A stretch of DNA of 64,000 nucleotides from Effrenium voratum. Taxonomy: Eukaryota > Sar > Dinophyceae > Suessiales > Symbiodiniaceae. The notes under the pieces were generated by a model that was not told the origin of the DNA, did no database searches, and was given only the letters and a program-made list of their open reading frames with translations. Of this stretch, positions 22,861-34,604 are shown one piece after another. Location of the stretch: contig CAUJNA010003288.1 in NCBI GenBank assembly GCA_963377175.1, forward strand, positions 538,501 to 602,500, given 5' to 3'. Position 1 is the first letter of the stretch. The number at the start of each line of letters is the position of its first letter. The translations under genes and the position numbers were made by a program.

Positions 22861-23219
22861 GCAACTGCTGTGAAGGCTGCGCAGGTGGCAAGAAAAAGGC
22901 CTAAATTGCGGTGCCAGTACAGTCCCTCTGCTGACATAGTTGTGGCAAAGAGCGCATGCAGCAGGCACGTTTGCTGTGCCACTGAGTCCCTGGGACGACA
23001 GCGTGCCCTTGCCCGGCATTGTGGCAGCTAGCTTAGCATGACTTTGGAATGCGTGTGGCCAACAGGCCAACAATGGCAAACAGTCCAGCAGCGTAGCTGG
23101 GTGGACGTAGACACCTTCGCCTTCCGTCCCGATCATCAGCAGCCTACGTATGTTGCCAATTATGTCTTGCGCCAATGTAGATGGTCCAAATGAGCAGCTA
23201 ACGTTTGGTTTGCTTTCAG
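22861..23219. other. Intergenic spacer
   Basis: About 360 bases between the JmjC stop codon and the next possible trans-splice acceptor. No polyadenylation hexamer pattern stands out. Confidence 0.5.
23208..23219 (+). promoter_or_regulatory. Candidate trans-splice acceptor of gene B
   Basis: Pyrimidine-rich gtttgctttcag, 19 bases before an ATG. In dinoflagellates a spliced leader is added at such AG sites. Confidence 0.45.
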
Positions 23220-23238
23220 TGAAGGGGCTTGTTTAAGC

Positions 23239-23280
23239 ATGGAGCTTGCACAGACACTCAGGGACTCGCACTTTCTCATG
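23239..23280 (+). CDS. Gene B first exon
   Basis: ATG then MELAQTLRDSHFLM, 14 whole codons, ending at a GT donor at 23281. Chosen as start because it follows a good acceptor and leads in phase into the exon at 23492. Confidence 0.5.
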
Positions 23281-23491
23281 GTAGCCTTCTCATGTTTGAT
23301 GCAACAGGCGATCAGCTTGTGTAGCGTGCAGCCAGCAGGCTTGGAATTCCAAGAGTTTGACGGATTTGTTGCAAGAGTGGGTCTCTGCGATGCATTTGTG
23401 GCCTGACATGTTTATCCCCTTCGAGGGGCTGGGCATAGCACCATCATTGCCGAAAATGGGGGTAGGGTTCTCCGATTTTTGAGTTTTCAAG

Positions 23492-23658
23492 GCAGACCAT
23501 GCGCACGTGGCAAGTCAAGCTGTCGGGAAAGTTTGGTTTGTGAAGCCTGTCCAGAACTCATCAGAAGGGTGCTTTCATGTTGCATGTACCCAGGCGCAAT
23601 CCAGCTCCGCGGAGATGTATCGATGGCACAGACAATTTGCAGAAGAGGAGGCAGCATG
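23492..23658 (+). CDS. Gene B exon 2
   Basis: AG at 23490-23491 and canonical donor GTGAGC at 23659. Reads ADHAHVASQAVGKVWFVKPV, then EGCFHVACTQAQSSS, then MYRWHRQFAEEEAA. It is 55 codons long without a stop, in phase with the proposed first exon. Confidence 0.6.
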
Positions 23659-24168
23659 GTGAGCTTTGAAATGCAAGCGGTTTGAAGCACAACTGCCCAG
23701 AATAGTTTTGACCTGGACGACTAAACACACAAATGTGTCTTTTGTTCGAAGATTTGCCACTGTTTGAGCCAATGTTGCAAGCACAAAGTACGAATTGCTC
23801 ATGCGTAGACACATCATCCCCCACATGCATTGACATTGCGAGCTGAGCATGTGCCCATCAATCGTCCACGCAAGACACCGAATGATTGAAGGCAACAATA
23901 TACCCAAAGGGTAGATTGGCTTAGAGTGAATCAACTGGCAAAAGCATTGCCTCATGCCTCGGGTTTTGGAGTTCGATTGCTACTTGTGGGTGAGGAAATG
24001 TTTGGAGTATAAGAAGACTACCCATTTTGCATGCTTTGCATTGGATTCAAGAGGCTAGCAGTACCCTTATGTTGCTACCGAAATTGCCAGGAGCCGGTGA
24101 ATCAGCCAGATTGCTTTTGCAAGTCGAGGTGCGTGTGCATCAATTTTGAATATCAAGTGATACTGCAG

Positions 24169-24282
24169 GAGGCAAACAATCCCGCGACGGCGGAGCCAGA
24201 CCAAGAGGAGGAGGAGATCAGGCGATGCTAGTTTGAGCTCTGACAATTTCATTTTTCCCGAGAGTCCGATTCACTGTGCACC
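24169..24282 (+). CDS. Gene B exon, frame of choice basic
   Basis: AG at 24167-24168. Phase from the previous exon selects RQTIPRRRSQTKRRRRSGDA then SLSSDNFIFPESPIHCA, ending at a GTAAAG donor. The basic run could be a nuclear localisation signal. A competing frame reads EANNPATAEPDQEEEEIR with a GC donor at 24222. Confidence 0.5.
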
Positions 24283-24730
24283 GTAAAGAGGAGAGGTTGC
24301 TCGCATGCTGTTTGTAAGCCCTTCTGATGCCACCTTCAGTGTAGTTTCTTTTTTCGGGCCTCGGGGACACTGAGGTGTGTTGGAGGCAAGCAGGCTTGCG
24401 CGTACAAATCTATTGCGCTTACATCTGAACGGCAGCGATTGTCAGCCTCGCAAAAATGATCTGCATATATTTGTTTATTACGCATTTTTTGCTGATGCTG
24501 AGAACACATGTCTTGGCAAGTGATGCGCCCCAAGAAGATTTGCAGCATAATTGGCATTGCACGCGGCTTCTCTAGTGTTGCTTAGTGAGCGACTGCTTTG
24601 ACGCTGCCAGGCCACTTTTAGACCTGCGGGAGCCAGCGGAGGACTTGCACGTGCTTGATGTATACGGTGTTTGTGCTTTGTGTTTTGTTAAGCACACTGT
24701 TCCACAGTGCCAACCAGTTAATTTGCCCAG

Positions 24731-24901
24731 ACTCAAGAAGTTTCTTGAATGTGTCCAAAACCACACTGTGGGAGCATGTTGGCAACGCTCCTGAGGAGAA
24801 TTGTCCGCTCTTCGTGTGTGTGGAGCCGCACACCCTTCCAGAAGGCTCGCCCCATGGTGGACTTGAGAATTCGACCACCTCAATTTTGATAGGCATTGAC
24901 A
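24731..24901 (+). CDS. Gene B exon
   Basis: AG at 24729-24730, GT donor at 24902. Reads SRSFLNVSKTTLWEHVGN, then PLFVCVEPHTLPEGSPHGG, then TTSILIGID. 56 codons open. Shorter donors inside are possible. Function unknown. Confidence 0.45.
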
Positions 24902-24951
24902 GTGTATGTTCGCCATTAATTCTTGTGAGTTGCAGCACACTACAGATGCAG

Positions 24952-24982
24952 TACCTCAATGAGGCAAAGGCGAAGATGAGGG
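24952..24982 (+). CDS. Gene B small exon candidate
   Basis: AG at 24950-24951. Reads YLNEAKAKMR with a possible GC donor at 24983. Helical and charged, but too short to be sure. Confidence 0.3.
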
Positions 24983-25007
24983 GCGCGAGTTTCTTCTACC
25001 TTTGCAG

Positions 25008-25086
25008 AAGGGCGACGTGGTCCGAGTGGCCAGGGGCACAGTTGTTCCAGGCAGCTACCTCAGCATGGGAAGGCCGCACAAGGCTG
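25008..25086 (+). CDS. Gene B exon
   Basis: AG at 25006-25007, GT donor at 25087. Reads KGDVVRVARGTVVPGSYLSM then GRPHKA. Beta-rich pattern; no family assigned. Confidence 0.55.
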
Positions 25087-26037
25087 GTATCTTAGATGTT
25101 GCAACCAGGAGCCAATATTGTAGTTATTTGACGCAGTCCATTGTAAGCGCTTACGCACATCAGCTTTGTGGCCGGCTTTCACCGGCCTTCAGCAGACTCG
25201 GACTCGGAGACGGCATCTAACATCCACCACACAAGCACAAGCATTCGCGCACGCACACACACGGACAGACACTGCTCGTATCTCTCTCTATCTCCTCTAT
25301 TTCCCTCGCACAGGGGATTTCACATTTGGTGTATGTTTGGGATTAATATTCACATGCTTAGCATTGTGTTATTTTGAGTTGCTGAATCCTGTCAAGAGGG
25401 ATTGGTTGCTTTGGGTGTCTCATCGCATCAGCATTTGTGCATTGCCCAGGTCAGCCGAGTGGAGCAAACTCAGCCACCCAGCAGCAACATCGGCAGTAAT
25501 ATGTGTGACTGTTTGTGAGCGTTTGGTCAAAGAGAAGTGCAGCAGGACGCAGTGGTCACGCATAGCAAGTATCATGCTTCTATATTCTATATGGTAAGTT
25601 TTCTATCAATGATAGTCGTGTTCTTGACTATGGCTGGCTGATGGCACTTTGACAGTCCGAAGAACTCCCTGTAGCTCGCTTGTTTTGTGTAGCTTGATGG
25701 AGAGGGATGTTTGCAGCAAATGAGTCGGACCCTCAGTGTGATGCAGACATCAGACATTTACGGCTTTGTCCAGCTCTCCTATTGTGGTTTGTGCGCAAAA
25801 CTGCGTGTAGATTCCGATTTTATCACCTCTTCTACTCAGTCGGTTTACTGTTGAAAGGCTTGAACAGCAAGCTGGCAGGTTGGTGGCTGATGATGACAGC
25901 TTTTTTCTGCCTGCTGACGCGCATGCCCGTCCGAAAATGCCAATGATGGCATGTGCTACAGTCAGCAGTTGAGCGATGCTCGCACATTTGTTTGCTTGAC
26001 ACTTTGCCTGTGTGCATTGATCATTTTGCTTGCGGAG

Positions 26038-26087
26038 TTGCTCGCTCGCTCGCTCGCTCGCTCGCTTGCTGTCTTGCTTGCTTGCCC
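26038..26087. repeat. GCTC/GCTT tetranucleotide repeat
   Basis: About twelve gctc/gctt units, in an intron of gene B. Confidence 0.9.
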
Positions 26088-26149
26088 ACTTGGTCAGTTG
26101 GCCAAATGATGCCTTGGTGGGCGGTTTGCTGCGCGCGTTGGCTGGTCAG

Positions 26150-26327
26150 GTGCAGGCTGTGATTGCCCGCTGGCGAGTTGACTCACGGGCTGCCGAAGGG
26201 TCCAATTGCCTTAGGAAGTGGCTTTGTGGCTACTTGGACTCCAAAGAGGACAAGAAGACCAAGGGCTGGTTCCCGAGGAGGCTGAGCAAGTCTGTATTGA
26301 TCGATACCTCGGCTGATGAAACCAGAG
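26150..26327 (+). CDS. Gene B exon, possible SH3-like segment
   Basis: AG at 26148-26149, GT donor at 26328. Reads VQAVIARWRVDSRAAEGSN, then CLRKWLCGYLDSKEDKKTKG, then WFPRRLSKSVLIDTSADETR. The GYL..KEDKKTKGWFP pattern resembles an SH3-type fold, which is inference only. The 59 open codons with good borders make it a firm exon. Confidence 0.65.
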
Positions 26328-27779
26328 GTGGGCATGTGTATCTTGTGGCACAAAGTTGATTCCTTTGCGCCTTCGCATGGTGCATTGCGTTGTGTTGCAA
26401 GTGGGTCCACGTGAGTCAAACGAATGAGCACCCCTATTTCTTGTCCTGGCATTTTTGGACCTGCCCAGGCCAGCAAGGCACACAAATGGCGACGCGAGAG
26501 AAATTGATTGAGATGACATGTGGCGACTGTCTCGGATGGGGAGAAATTGAGAAAGATGATCCTCTTGAAAGCTGTTGGAAGGGCTAGTTGCAGCACATTC
26601 CACTTCATTTTCGAGGCGCTTTGTATTTGAGTGGGCCATAAACCGCTTGGGCAAACAACAGTTGACGAGTTCATCAGTTCATCCTTCTCCGCGAGCGCTG
26701 AACGATTTTGTCCTGCCAGTCATGTGCAGAAGTTGGAATCGATGCAAGGAGGCCGGGCAGAGCGCGAGCTAATCTATATATTCTACATATCAAATTGGTT
26801 GTAAGATAGTTTAAAGATACAATATGGCACCCACCTGTTGAATTGGTTTGATGGTTCTCAGGAAAAGTGATTGCGGACAAGCCAAGAATTCCTCAGAGCA
26901 ATCGATTGCCGCCAATCGTGCCGCTGCATTTGTGTGTTGTGTTATTTCAGTTTGTGTGCGTGCTGGTGGGTGCGTGTCTGTATTATTTGCGTGTGGGTCC
27001 TATCTCGTCTTGTCATTCAGGAAAAGATGCTCGAAGACAGAAGTAAATGGCAATGCGTCGTGGGTTGCGCAAAATTGCAGTAACCATATAGACATTCGCG
27101 TAGTAATTGCCAGTCATGTACATTCAAGACCTGTGTGCCTGCCTCTTACATTCACCTCGAGTTATCTCCCAGAGGCATGGTCAAAGACTGGTTGGCTTGG
27201 TTTGTTGTGGTATGTTGTTCTCATGAACTGAAACGGAATCTTGATTGGGGATCCCTTGCACAGGAAATTGGTTGACCATCCCCGCAGTCAAGCTTTGCCT
27301 ATGAATGTGAGGAGTTTGTCCAGCGTTTGGATATCTCATTGAATGGACTTTCAATGCACACATTGCGTAAAAACATGTAAAAAAACATAGGCGACCACGT
27401 TGCAATAGCTGTTTTGTTCATTCCTGGCTGGATGAAGGGAATGCATGGGACGGAGTTTTGTTGAGGGCCACGCAAATGACTTAGTCTGTAAGCTGATTCG
27501 CTGTGCGCTCCTGTTGAGCTTTATCCTCCGCCTTGGTTGTGCCTGAGTTGCGCAAACAGTTCGGAATGTCCACAGCTTTGCAGCGGTCAGCCAGAGTCTG
27601 AAGCAGTTTCACCGACGTGCATGCAAGTGCGGTCATAGGGAAGAGTTTTGTTTTTGAGTCAAGGGATGCTGTGATGTCGAAAAAATTGGCAGATTGCTGC
27701 CAGGCAGCTTGTTGCAACAGCTGAAGCGCGGCCAGCCGCCGCCACTGCCAGCAGCCTTTTGGATGAGTTCATGTGGCTG

Positions 27780-27869
27780 TGGGTCAAAAATAGGTACCTT
27801 AAAGGGAACCCTGGTAAGTGGAAACATGGACCAAAACTTGCGGTTCCCTGGTGGTTTAATTTTGACCCA
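27780..27869. mobile_element. MITE-like inverted-repeat element
   Basis: TGGGTCAAAA at 27780-27789 and its exact reverse complement at 27860-27869. Inside lies a second inverted pair, AGGGAACC (27802-27809) and GGTTCCCT (27842-27849). About 90 bases that can fold back almost fully. No transposase nearby. Confidence 0.55.
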
Positions 27870-28416
27870 TACCCATGTCATGTCTCGCTTGTTGAGGTTG
27901 GAAGCCCAAATAATTTGGCAATTTGCGTCCGACAAAGGCACTATGCCAAATTGCAGTCCCATCAAGTTTCTGTGTATGTCACCTGCTCACCAATGGGTAG
28001 AACTCGTTTGTAAAATGGGTAGACCTTGCTTGTAAATATGAGCGTGCGACAAATTGATCGCTTGTCACAGTCAGTAAGGGAGCAATCACATCTGTCGAAC
28101 CGTGACGTTTGTCAAAAGCGAATGGTCCAGCCCCAAAGCGAGACCCCCGCAAAGGATGACAGGCCAAACAGCAATTTAGTCCATCGCTCAGAATATAGAC
28201 TTTAGAAAGTAATGTTAGACCTCCTTTATTAATAGTCCCCTCTATTGTGGAAAGTGTTTTTCTAATTCAGGATCCTGTGACTGTTTTAGGGGTCCTCCAT
28301 TATGGAAAGTTTTTTGGACGGAAAATGCCGGAAACAACGCTGGAAACAATATGGGCAACAAAACTTGGCAAACAAGTCGTGCAAAAAGAAGGCAAACAAA
28401 TCCTGGCAAACATTGG

Positions 28417-28812
28417 GAAATCCTTCTCTTGAAGTGCTCCCCAAACCATCAAATTTAAGATAACTTCTTTGCAAAAAAGTGCGGGCAAACAGTCACACAA
28501 AGGGGGGTGGGTGCCCAGAAGAGGCCCAAATCCTCTTTAATGAAACTGTGTTGGGGTCCTCTTTAGCGTCCAGCTGGTTTCGGGGTTGCTGAAAATTGAA
28601 AACCAAAGCCTCAGCCTTTTACTTTCAAACGAGGGGGCTCATCCTAGGAAATCAATTTTGCAAGTTGTTCCCAAACCATCAAAATTAAGATACTCCTTTA
28701 CACAAGAGTGAGGGCAATCAGTCACCCCACAAGAGCACCTGATCCTCTTTAGTCCGACTGTTTTGGGGTCCTTTTTAGTGTCCAACTGGTTTCGGGGGTT
28801 GCTGAAAAAACG
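28417..28812. repeat. Two degenerate direct copies of about 170 bp
   Basis: Copy 1 (about 28417-28597) and copy 2 (about 28648-28812) share blocks such as ccaaaccatcaaa, the gtcctctttag / gtcctttttag segment and ctggtttcggggttgctg. A shorter related piece lies near 28270-28310. Confidence 0.65.
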
Positions 28813-28813
28813 G

Positions 28814-29055
28814 TCCTTGGCAATACTAAAGTAGAATTGGCAATACTAAAGTAAGTACTGGGCATCTGAGAGCCAGCCATGCAATATTAAAGTAGAATTG
28901 GCAATACTAAAGTAGAATTGGCAATACTGGAAATCTGAGAGGGGACCATGGCAATACTAAAGTAGAATTGGCAATACTAAAGTATGTACTGGGAATCTGA
29001 GAGGGGGACCTTGGCAATACTAAAGTAGAATTGGCAATACTAAAGTATGCACTGT
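28814..29055. repeat. Tandem array with GGCAATACTAAAGTAGAATT unit
   Basis: The 20-mer occurs twice per larger unit of about 65-70 bases. That larger unit, ending in tactgggaatctgagagggg, is repeated about 3-4 times. Confidence 0.8.
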
Positions 29056-30721
29056 CCCTTCCAGACCCCCAAAAGAGGGTCCAGCTGACTGACCGGTTCC
29101 ACTGTTCAGGAGGGGGGGGGGCGTGTAAAGAGGGTCCAACATTAGTTTTCTTCTACTTGCATGTGCGCCTGAATCCTTTGTACCTGCAGAAGTCGGGAAA
29201 GGCAGAAATCGGGAAAGGCTTGCTTGGGAGCATTATCGGAGCTTGTCACCGCTGCAAACCTTTGATGCAACTAAGGTCCCGTCATTCGTGAGCCGCAGAT
29301 AGTGCGTGCGCGGAACACATTGGCTGGAAAAGACCGTACCCAAGCCAAATGTGTGGGCACTAAATTACGTATGTACATGGTCACAGTGCTATTTTCGGAG
29401 GCAGGCATGCTAGAAGTGTTGAATCCTTAAGAGTATTCTTGCGCTGGAAGTGGTGCCTACGAGCATTGCATTCGTAATGGCCTTGAAAGACTTTGTTTGA
29501 GAACTGGCTGCGCATGGCTTGATTGTGTTGCACTGTTGAGGAGCTTGATCATTGAGACCTTGACAGTTCGAAGCATGCATGTCCTCTAGGCTTCAGCCTG
29601 AAGTATCAACCTAAGCATCAGCACTGAAATAAGAATCCCCTGAGAACTGGCCAGTCTTCCTTCCCTTTTGAAACGTCCCACCGTTGGTCGTATCATGTCA
29701 GCTTGAGATTGCAGATTGGTCACCTCGGCTTTGCAACGTATCTGCTTCCCTGCTTGCACATGCCATGGCACTAATGGAGGCCGAATCGCCGGCAAAACTG
29801 GGCTTGGGCGGGGCGTTTGCATGCCGTTCGCTGACGTACAGCTATGTTGGGAGGCATTTGCAGCTGAAAGCCCACACCGCATGGGGCAGTCGCACCCAAG
29901 TTCGTGGTTCCTGACTTCTGCGCAATGATTTTGATATTCACTATTTGATGGTCATGGTCTTGTTCAACCATGCACCTTACCAGGATAACATACGCGGTCC
30001 TCCTAGGTGCTTCATGCGTGCATTCTGACAGGCAAGCATTATTTTGCTTCAGCCTGTGCGCCACATGATTGCCACATGCCCCAACGACCACCCCGGCCCA
30101 AGCAACAAATTAAGTTGCGCCGTTGGAGTGGCTGAACTGTTGCGCCTCATACAATATTAGGATCCGCTGTTTCCCCTTAAGGATAATTTTGGAATGATTG
30201 AGGCGCCTTTCTGTCGTAGGACTTGAACATCACATTACACATTGTTTTGATAACTTCACCCAACACTCGAACGGGCTATGTGGAATCATGATTCTGCTGC
30301 TGGCTTGAGCGAGAGCACATGTTTGAATATTCATTCGATGGACCAGGAATTGTTAGCAAGTCAGCACCACGATTGATTTTGGCATTGCTATCACCATAAT
30401 GAATGTACTTTACGGCCAGCAAGACCTTTTCCAAGAAAGCTGACTTGTTATATGTTGTTTGCTCAGGCACGAGTGTGCCATTTTAGCACCCCAGCCACGT
30501 GTGCTTGACAAATATAGTCATTATGTGTTTCAACGGGAGCGCCGCTTCTTGGCAACAGCTTGATGCTGCGCATCCAGGCTGCTCTACCATGCAGCGTCAG
30601 GAGCAGCCTATGGGATTGTAGGGGTTGGGAAGGTTGGAAAGCGAGCGCGGTAGTGACCATCATAAATGTTCCGAGATTCGAGTTCCTCTTGTTTTGCTTT
30701 GGATGTTACAGCATGTTACAG
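29056..30721. other. Stretch without a supported exon
   Basis: Intron sequence of gene B. It includes a short G run near 29110. No exon I would defend. Confidence 0.4.
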
Positions 30722-30832
30722 CCAGGCTTGCGCGTGGAAAACAATGTGACGAATTTGGGGGGCATCACCTCCGATTTCGGATTGTTGGGTGCTACTGACG
30801 CCGATCCTGCACCAAAGCGCAAATGCAAAACG
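30722..30832 (+). CDS. Gene B exon
   Basis: AG at 30720-30721, GC donor at 30833, 37 whole codons. Reads PGLRVENNVTNLGGITSDFG then LLGATDADPAPKRKCKT. Phase 0 on both sides. Confidence 0.6.
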
Positions 30833-31138
30833 GCTAACACTTGCTTTTTTCACTTGATCAATAGCGACAGGAACGGAGCTCATGACATAGTCGACCCCTA
30901 GAGCTGCCGGCAATCAGTTCCGAACGGGATAGCCGTTCTTGGAGTGCAGTTGCCCAGACCGGGCAGAATGGCAGAATGGTGCAACCACTTTGAGAAGGCA
31001 CACCAGATTGTACTGACTAGAGATGCATCTCCCAGCATCAATCTGCTTTGGTGGCAGGGCGGGGAATCTTATTTGCGATGATGCTTTGGTGAGTCGTTGC
31101 CGAGAGTTGTTGTGCACCACCATTAACAGAGCACAATA

Positions 31139-31185
31139 CCAAGAAGAAGAAGAAGAAGAAGAAGAAGAAGAAGAAGAAGAAGAAT
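31139..31185. repeat. GAA trinucleotide microsatellite
   Basis: About 15 uninterrupted units. The minus strand reads as poly-Phe. Confidence 0.95.
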
Positions 31186-31433
31186 AGTGTTTTCAGGTAA
31201 GGGAATGGTTGTTCCTCGGCAACAGCCAGGCTTGTTGAGCTCTTAGGGATATGCTGCTGACTTCTGCGGGGTTTTGGCACATGTAAGGGTTTTGATCAAA
31301 GGAAGGAGAAGATGTTTGTCAGAAGAATGAGGACGCCACAATTGAATTGAACCCTGACGCGCTTGACTCAAGAGGCATCCGGTCTGCCTGTGTTGCAAGA
31401 ATAGGAAGGTTCCCGGGGAAGTGCGCTTGGCAG

Positions 31434-31467
31434 GAGCCTCGGCCGCGCGGAAGCGCGGCCTTACCAG
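31434..31467 (+). CDS. Gene B small exon
   Basis: AG at 31432-31433, GT donor at 31468. Reads EPRPRGSAALP in the frame demanded by the previous exon. It contains a hairpin (ggccgcgc / gcgcggcc). Confidence 0.4.
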
Positions 31468-31543
31468 GTGGGCAAATTCGAAATACGCTTGTGTGCTCCT
31501 GCCGTTTTACTTCAGCCGGGTAAGTGGCCATTGTTATTGGCAG

Positions 31544-31655
31544 CAAGGCCCGCTTGCATTGGAGCTTTGTTTGCGCTCCAGACTTGGCGCGAGTGCCGGG
31601 TTGGTCAGCAAGAAGGCCCGGCCAAAAGCCACATGCATGGTGGAAGGATTGGAAT
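31544..31655 (+). CDS. Gene B exon
   Basis: AG at 31542-31543, GT donor at 31656. Enters in phase 1 as required. Reads RPACIGALFALQTWRECRVG then QQEGPAKSHMHGGRIG. Another frame (QGPLALELCLRSRLG) is also open. Confidence 0.45.
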
Positions 31656-32486
31656 GTAGAAGTCTAGGAGTGGTTCGCAATGGCATCATCAATATCGTTT
31701 GACCGCCAATCATACCAGCCACTGGAGAAGCCATTGATGAATCACAGCGCAAGGAATAATTTTGAACATCTATTCTGAGAAAGGAACGGTGGGGTTATTT
31801 ATGCAGTCTCTAGCGGGTTCCAGAGAGTCCTAGGGGGTCCTTTGGCTATTCATGACTGAGACTAAGTATGCGGTGTGACCCCATTCCCGAATAGCAGAGC
31901 CTTCGTGACTTCAGCTGCCAGGCTGGCATCTTCGCGCATGAGCCTGCTCAAACCCGGCAGTGGCCTCGCTTATGTCCTCGGTTTCCGTGCGCTCCTTTGA
32001 GCTCTTGGTGAATTTCGATGCTTCGAGAAAACTAGTCTGCCAGCCTTGATTTGTGTTGATCCATCTGACTGTCCATTTCAGAGTGCTCAATCCTCCCCCT
32101 GGTGGCCAGTTTATTTGCGGGGTTTAGACAGGGGCAGGACGGCCAATGTGAATATGTATTTGTTTGTGTTGGTCAAATAGATGCCTGATGGGTCTCGAAT
32201 TCTGCTCATTGACATTTCAACGAGTCTGAACCTTTTCATGCTCGACTCTGCAGACAACAAATGCAAAGCAGAAGAAGTTCACGTTAGCAGCATTGGCCCT
32301 TTATTTGGCCAAGAACCCACAAAACCGATCCCTTGGATCCGGTGTTAGCCCATGCCTCCGAATGTAGTTCCTCCTGTCGCTACTCAGGCCACTGGCTGCA
32401 AGGCCGGTTCTGCTTGCACGCAATGCGTGGCACAGCCATCAGTGAGGAATTGGCAATATGACCCTGGTGCATCTGGTGCATGCCAG

Positions 32487-32556
32487 TATGGGAACCAGCA
32501 GCACAATGAAGTAATGGAAGATCGAGGTGAAATGATGGCACAAGCTCGCATGAAAT
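32487..32556 (+). CDS. Gene B exon candidate
   Basis: AG at 32485-32486, GT donor at 32557. Reads YGNQQHNEVMEDRGEMMAQA then RMK. Charged and helical. Confidence 0.45.
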
Positions 32557-33090
32557 GTAGCCATATCAGTACGGTAGTGGGGCAGGCCGCAGATAACCTT
32601 GACCTAGGTTGGATGTTCGCCTCAACTCAATGCACTTGCCTTGCAGCTCCCAACACTTTGCTCACACCCGGGCTGTTGGTAGGCCGGAGCGTTGCTTCGC
32701 CGCTTTTGCAGGCGAGGTTGAGAGCTTCTGGGAAGAGAGTTGACCGTGTTTTGTTGTGTTTCCTTTGTTGGACGTGGGGTTCGTGACTCTTTCAGGCGGG
32801 CTTGTTGAGTCGTGGTCGGCCAATACTTGAAAGACGTTAGCTCTTGATAGCTTTCGTACTAGCTTCGTCGACTCAGTGAAGCACATATTTGATGTCAGGT
32901 TGTGTTATCCTTTGTCCAGCAGCTGTGGCTGAGTAACCATACTCTCCAGGCTGCATGCCATGTTTGAAGTAAGCCCGCCCGCAGCATGCAAAAACACTGC
33001 CTTGTTTTTGCAGATACTACGACTGTTTATGAGTATGACAACGCCTGACAGTGGGCCTTGGCAGTAGTTCAGTCAGCTTCAACCGCTCAG

Positions 33091-33150
33091 GTTCCTTGGC
33101 AAGCCAAAAGCAATCGGCATGTGTTTGTGATCGCCCAGAATCTCAACCAG
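33091..33150 (+). CDS. Gene B exon
   Basis: AG at 33089-33090, GT donor at 33151, 20 whole codons: VPWQAKSNRHVFVIAQNLNQ. Confidence 0.55.
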
Positions 33151-33414
33151 GTTGCACTGGGGCCAAATGCACAAGGCTGTCACTTGCTCATGACTGCGTG
33201 TTTTTTCAAGGAGGCCTGGCGGCGATGCGCAACAGCTGGCATATGAATCCGTGTGTGATTGCGAGAGATGTTCGTCTTGGCCAGCATCCTGCATCATGTT
33301 CTGCCTCAGTTACTCCACAATAAAAGCGATGCCGAGCCTGAGGCATTTGGGAGGCCCAGAACCAAACAAAGAGCGACAGCTTCATTTTGCTGCCCTGCTG
33401 ACAATCTTTGCCAG

Positions 33415-33457
33415 CCTGCCAGTTGCTGCTTCCAGCTGGGCGCAAAGGCGACCCAAG
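33415..33457 (+). CDS. Gene B small exon candidate
   Basis: AG at 33413-33414, GT donor at 33458. Reads LPVAASSWAQRRPK. Confidence 0.4.
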
Positions 33458-33710
33458 GTGTGACAGCAAGGAGTTGGTCGTTGCCCCGATGACTCTTGCA
33501 TGGAATCATGCTTGAGATTTTTGCTGGCAAATCAAGTTGACTCCGTCTCATCATAAGATCCCGAGAGAAGGGCAACAGAAGAGGGACTTTCGAGTTTAGA
33601 GCTACGCACTGGTTGCAGTATTTATGATTGGTTCCCGGACGGTGCGTGCGTTGTCAGACTATCCATGCCTCTTTGTCATGATGATTCGCGGAACAAGCAC
33701 TGTCCAAAGT

Positions 33711-33758
33711 GTGCGTGTCATCATGCGTGTGTGCGTGTCATCATGTGTGTGTGTGTGC
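33711..33758. repeat. TG-rich repeat with duplicated GCGTGTCATCATG
   Basis: Two copies of gcgtgtcatcatg followed by a short TG run. Confidence 0.8.
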
Positions 33759-34086
33759 GCAGACCGGGCGGAGACCGCCATGACCGTTGATCCACAGTGA
33801 GTCAATGTAAGCATTGTCGGATCAAATGCGAATAAGATTGTGTCAGCAGCAGGTTGGCTGATATGTTCAGCGCTCGGGCAATTGACTCCCATCACATCAT
33901 CAGGAGTGATTGATGTTTGTGGCACTACATTAGCATTTGAGCTAAAGGTTGGCACAAGGGATATTCATGATTCTCATTGTGCATTTGATGGCTTTTGCAG
34001 GCGCGAGCAGGTCTTGAAACGAATCCTGTTTCACGAAAAGTTGATTTTGTGAACATCGGCTCATTTTGAACTACGATAGATGAGAA

Positions 34087-34175
34087 GCCGTAAGGCTATG
34101 GGAAGACTTCGGCGGGAATACTCGAGGAAGACTACCGGAAGACTACGGTAAGATCATGGGAAGACTACGGGAAGA
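34087..34175. repeat. GGAAGACTAC short repeat
   Basis: Four or five imperfect ggaagactac copies, the same motif as at 22440-22535, here in an intron of gene B. Confidence 0.6.
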
Positions 34176-34560
34176 GACTCGAGATTACATGCCCAAAAGC
34201 CTCCCAAACGAAGGCGAGCCTTTAGAACGAAAGCTTTAGAGATATTCCAGTTTGGCACAAGGGTTTTGGTGGCCGCTCATTTGGCAGTAGGCATCAATTC
34301 GTATAATCTAAGCCCTTGTTGGATCGCAAGTGCTTGTTGTTTCCCTTTTGGAAGGCTCAATTCCATAGACCTCGATCTCGACTAGCTACGCAAGCGTGGG
34401 GGAGGGCCATCACAGGTGCGCCGGCAGGCCGAGGATGAAGAGGCACAGTTGAAACGAACATGGCAAAAGACGAGGGTCTGCTGCTGATATGGTTGACGGG
34501 CATGTAATTTAACGCAACATACAGTAGTTAAACAAATCTATTTTTTGAATTGGAGTACAT

Positions 34561-34604
34561 GTATATATATATATCCATTATATATATGTATATATATATA
34601 TATT
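34561..34604. repeat. TA microsatellite
   Basis: Two TA runs separated by ccattatatatatg. Self-complementary. Confidence 0.9.

Noticed and set aside
26390..26587. Open frame with MATREKLIEMTCGDCLGWGE as a gene B exon
   Set aside because: Acceptor and donor are poor and the phase does not fit the neighbouring exons.
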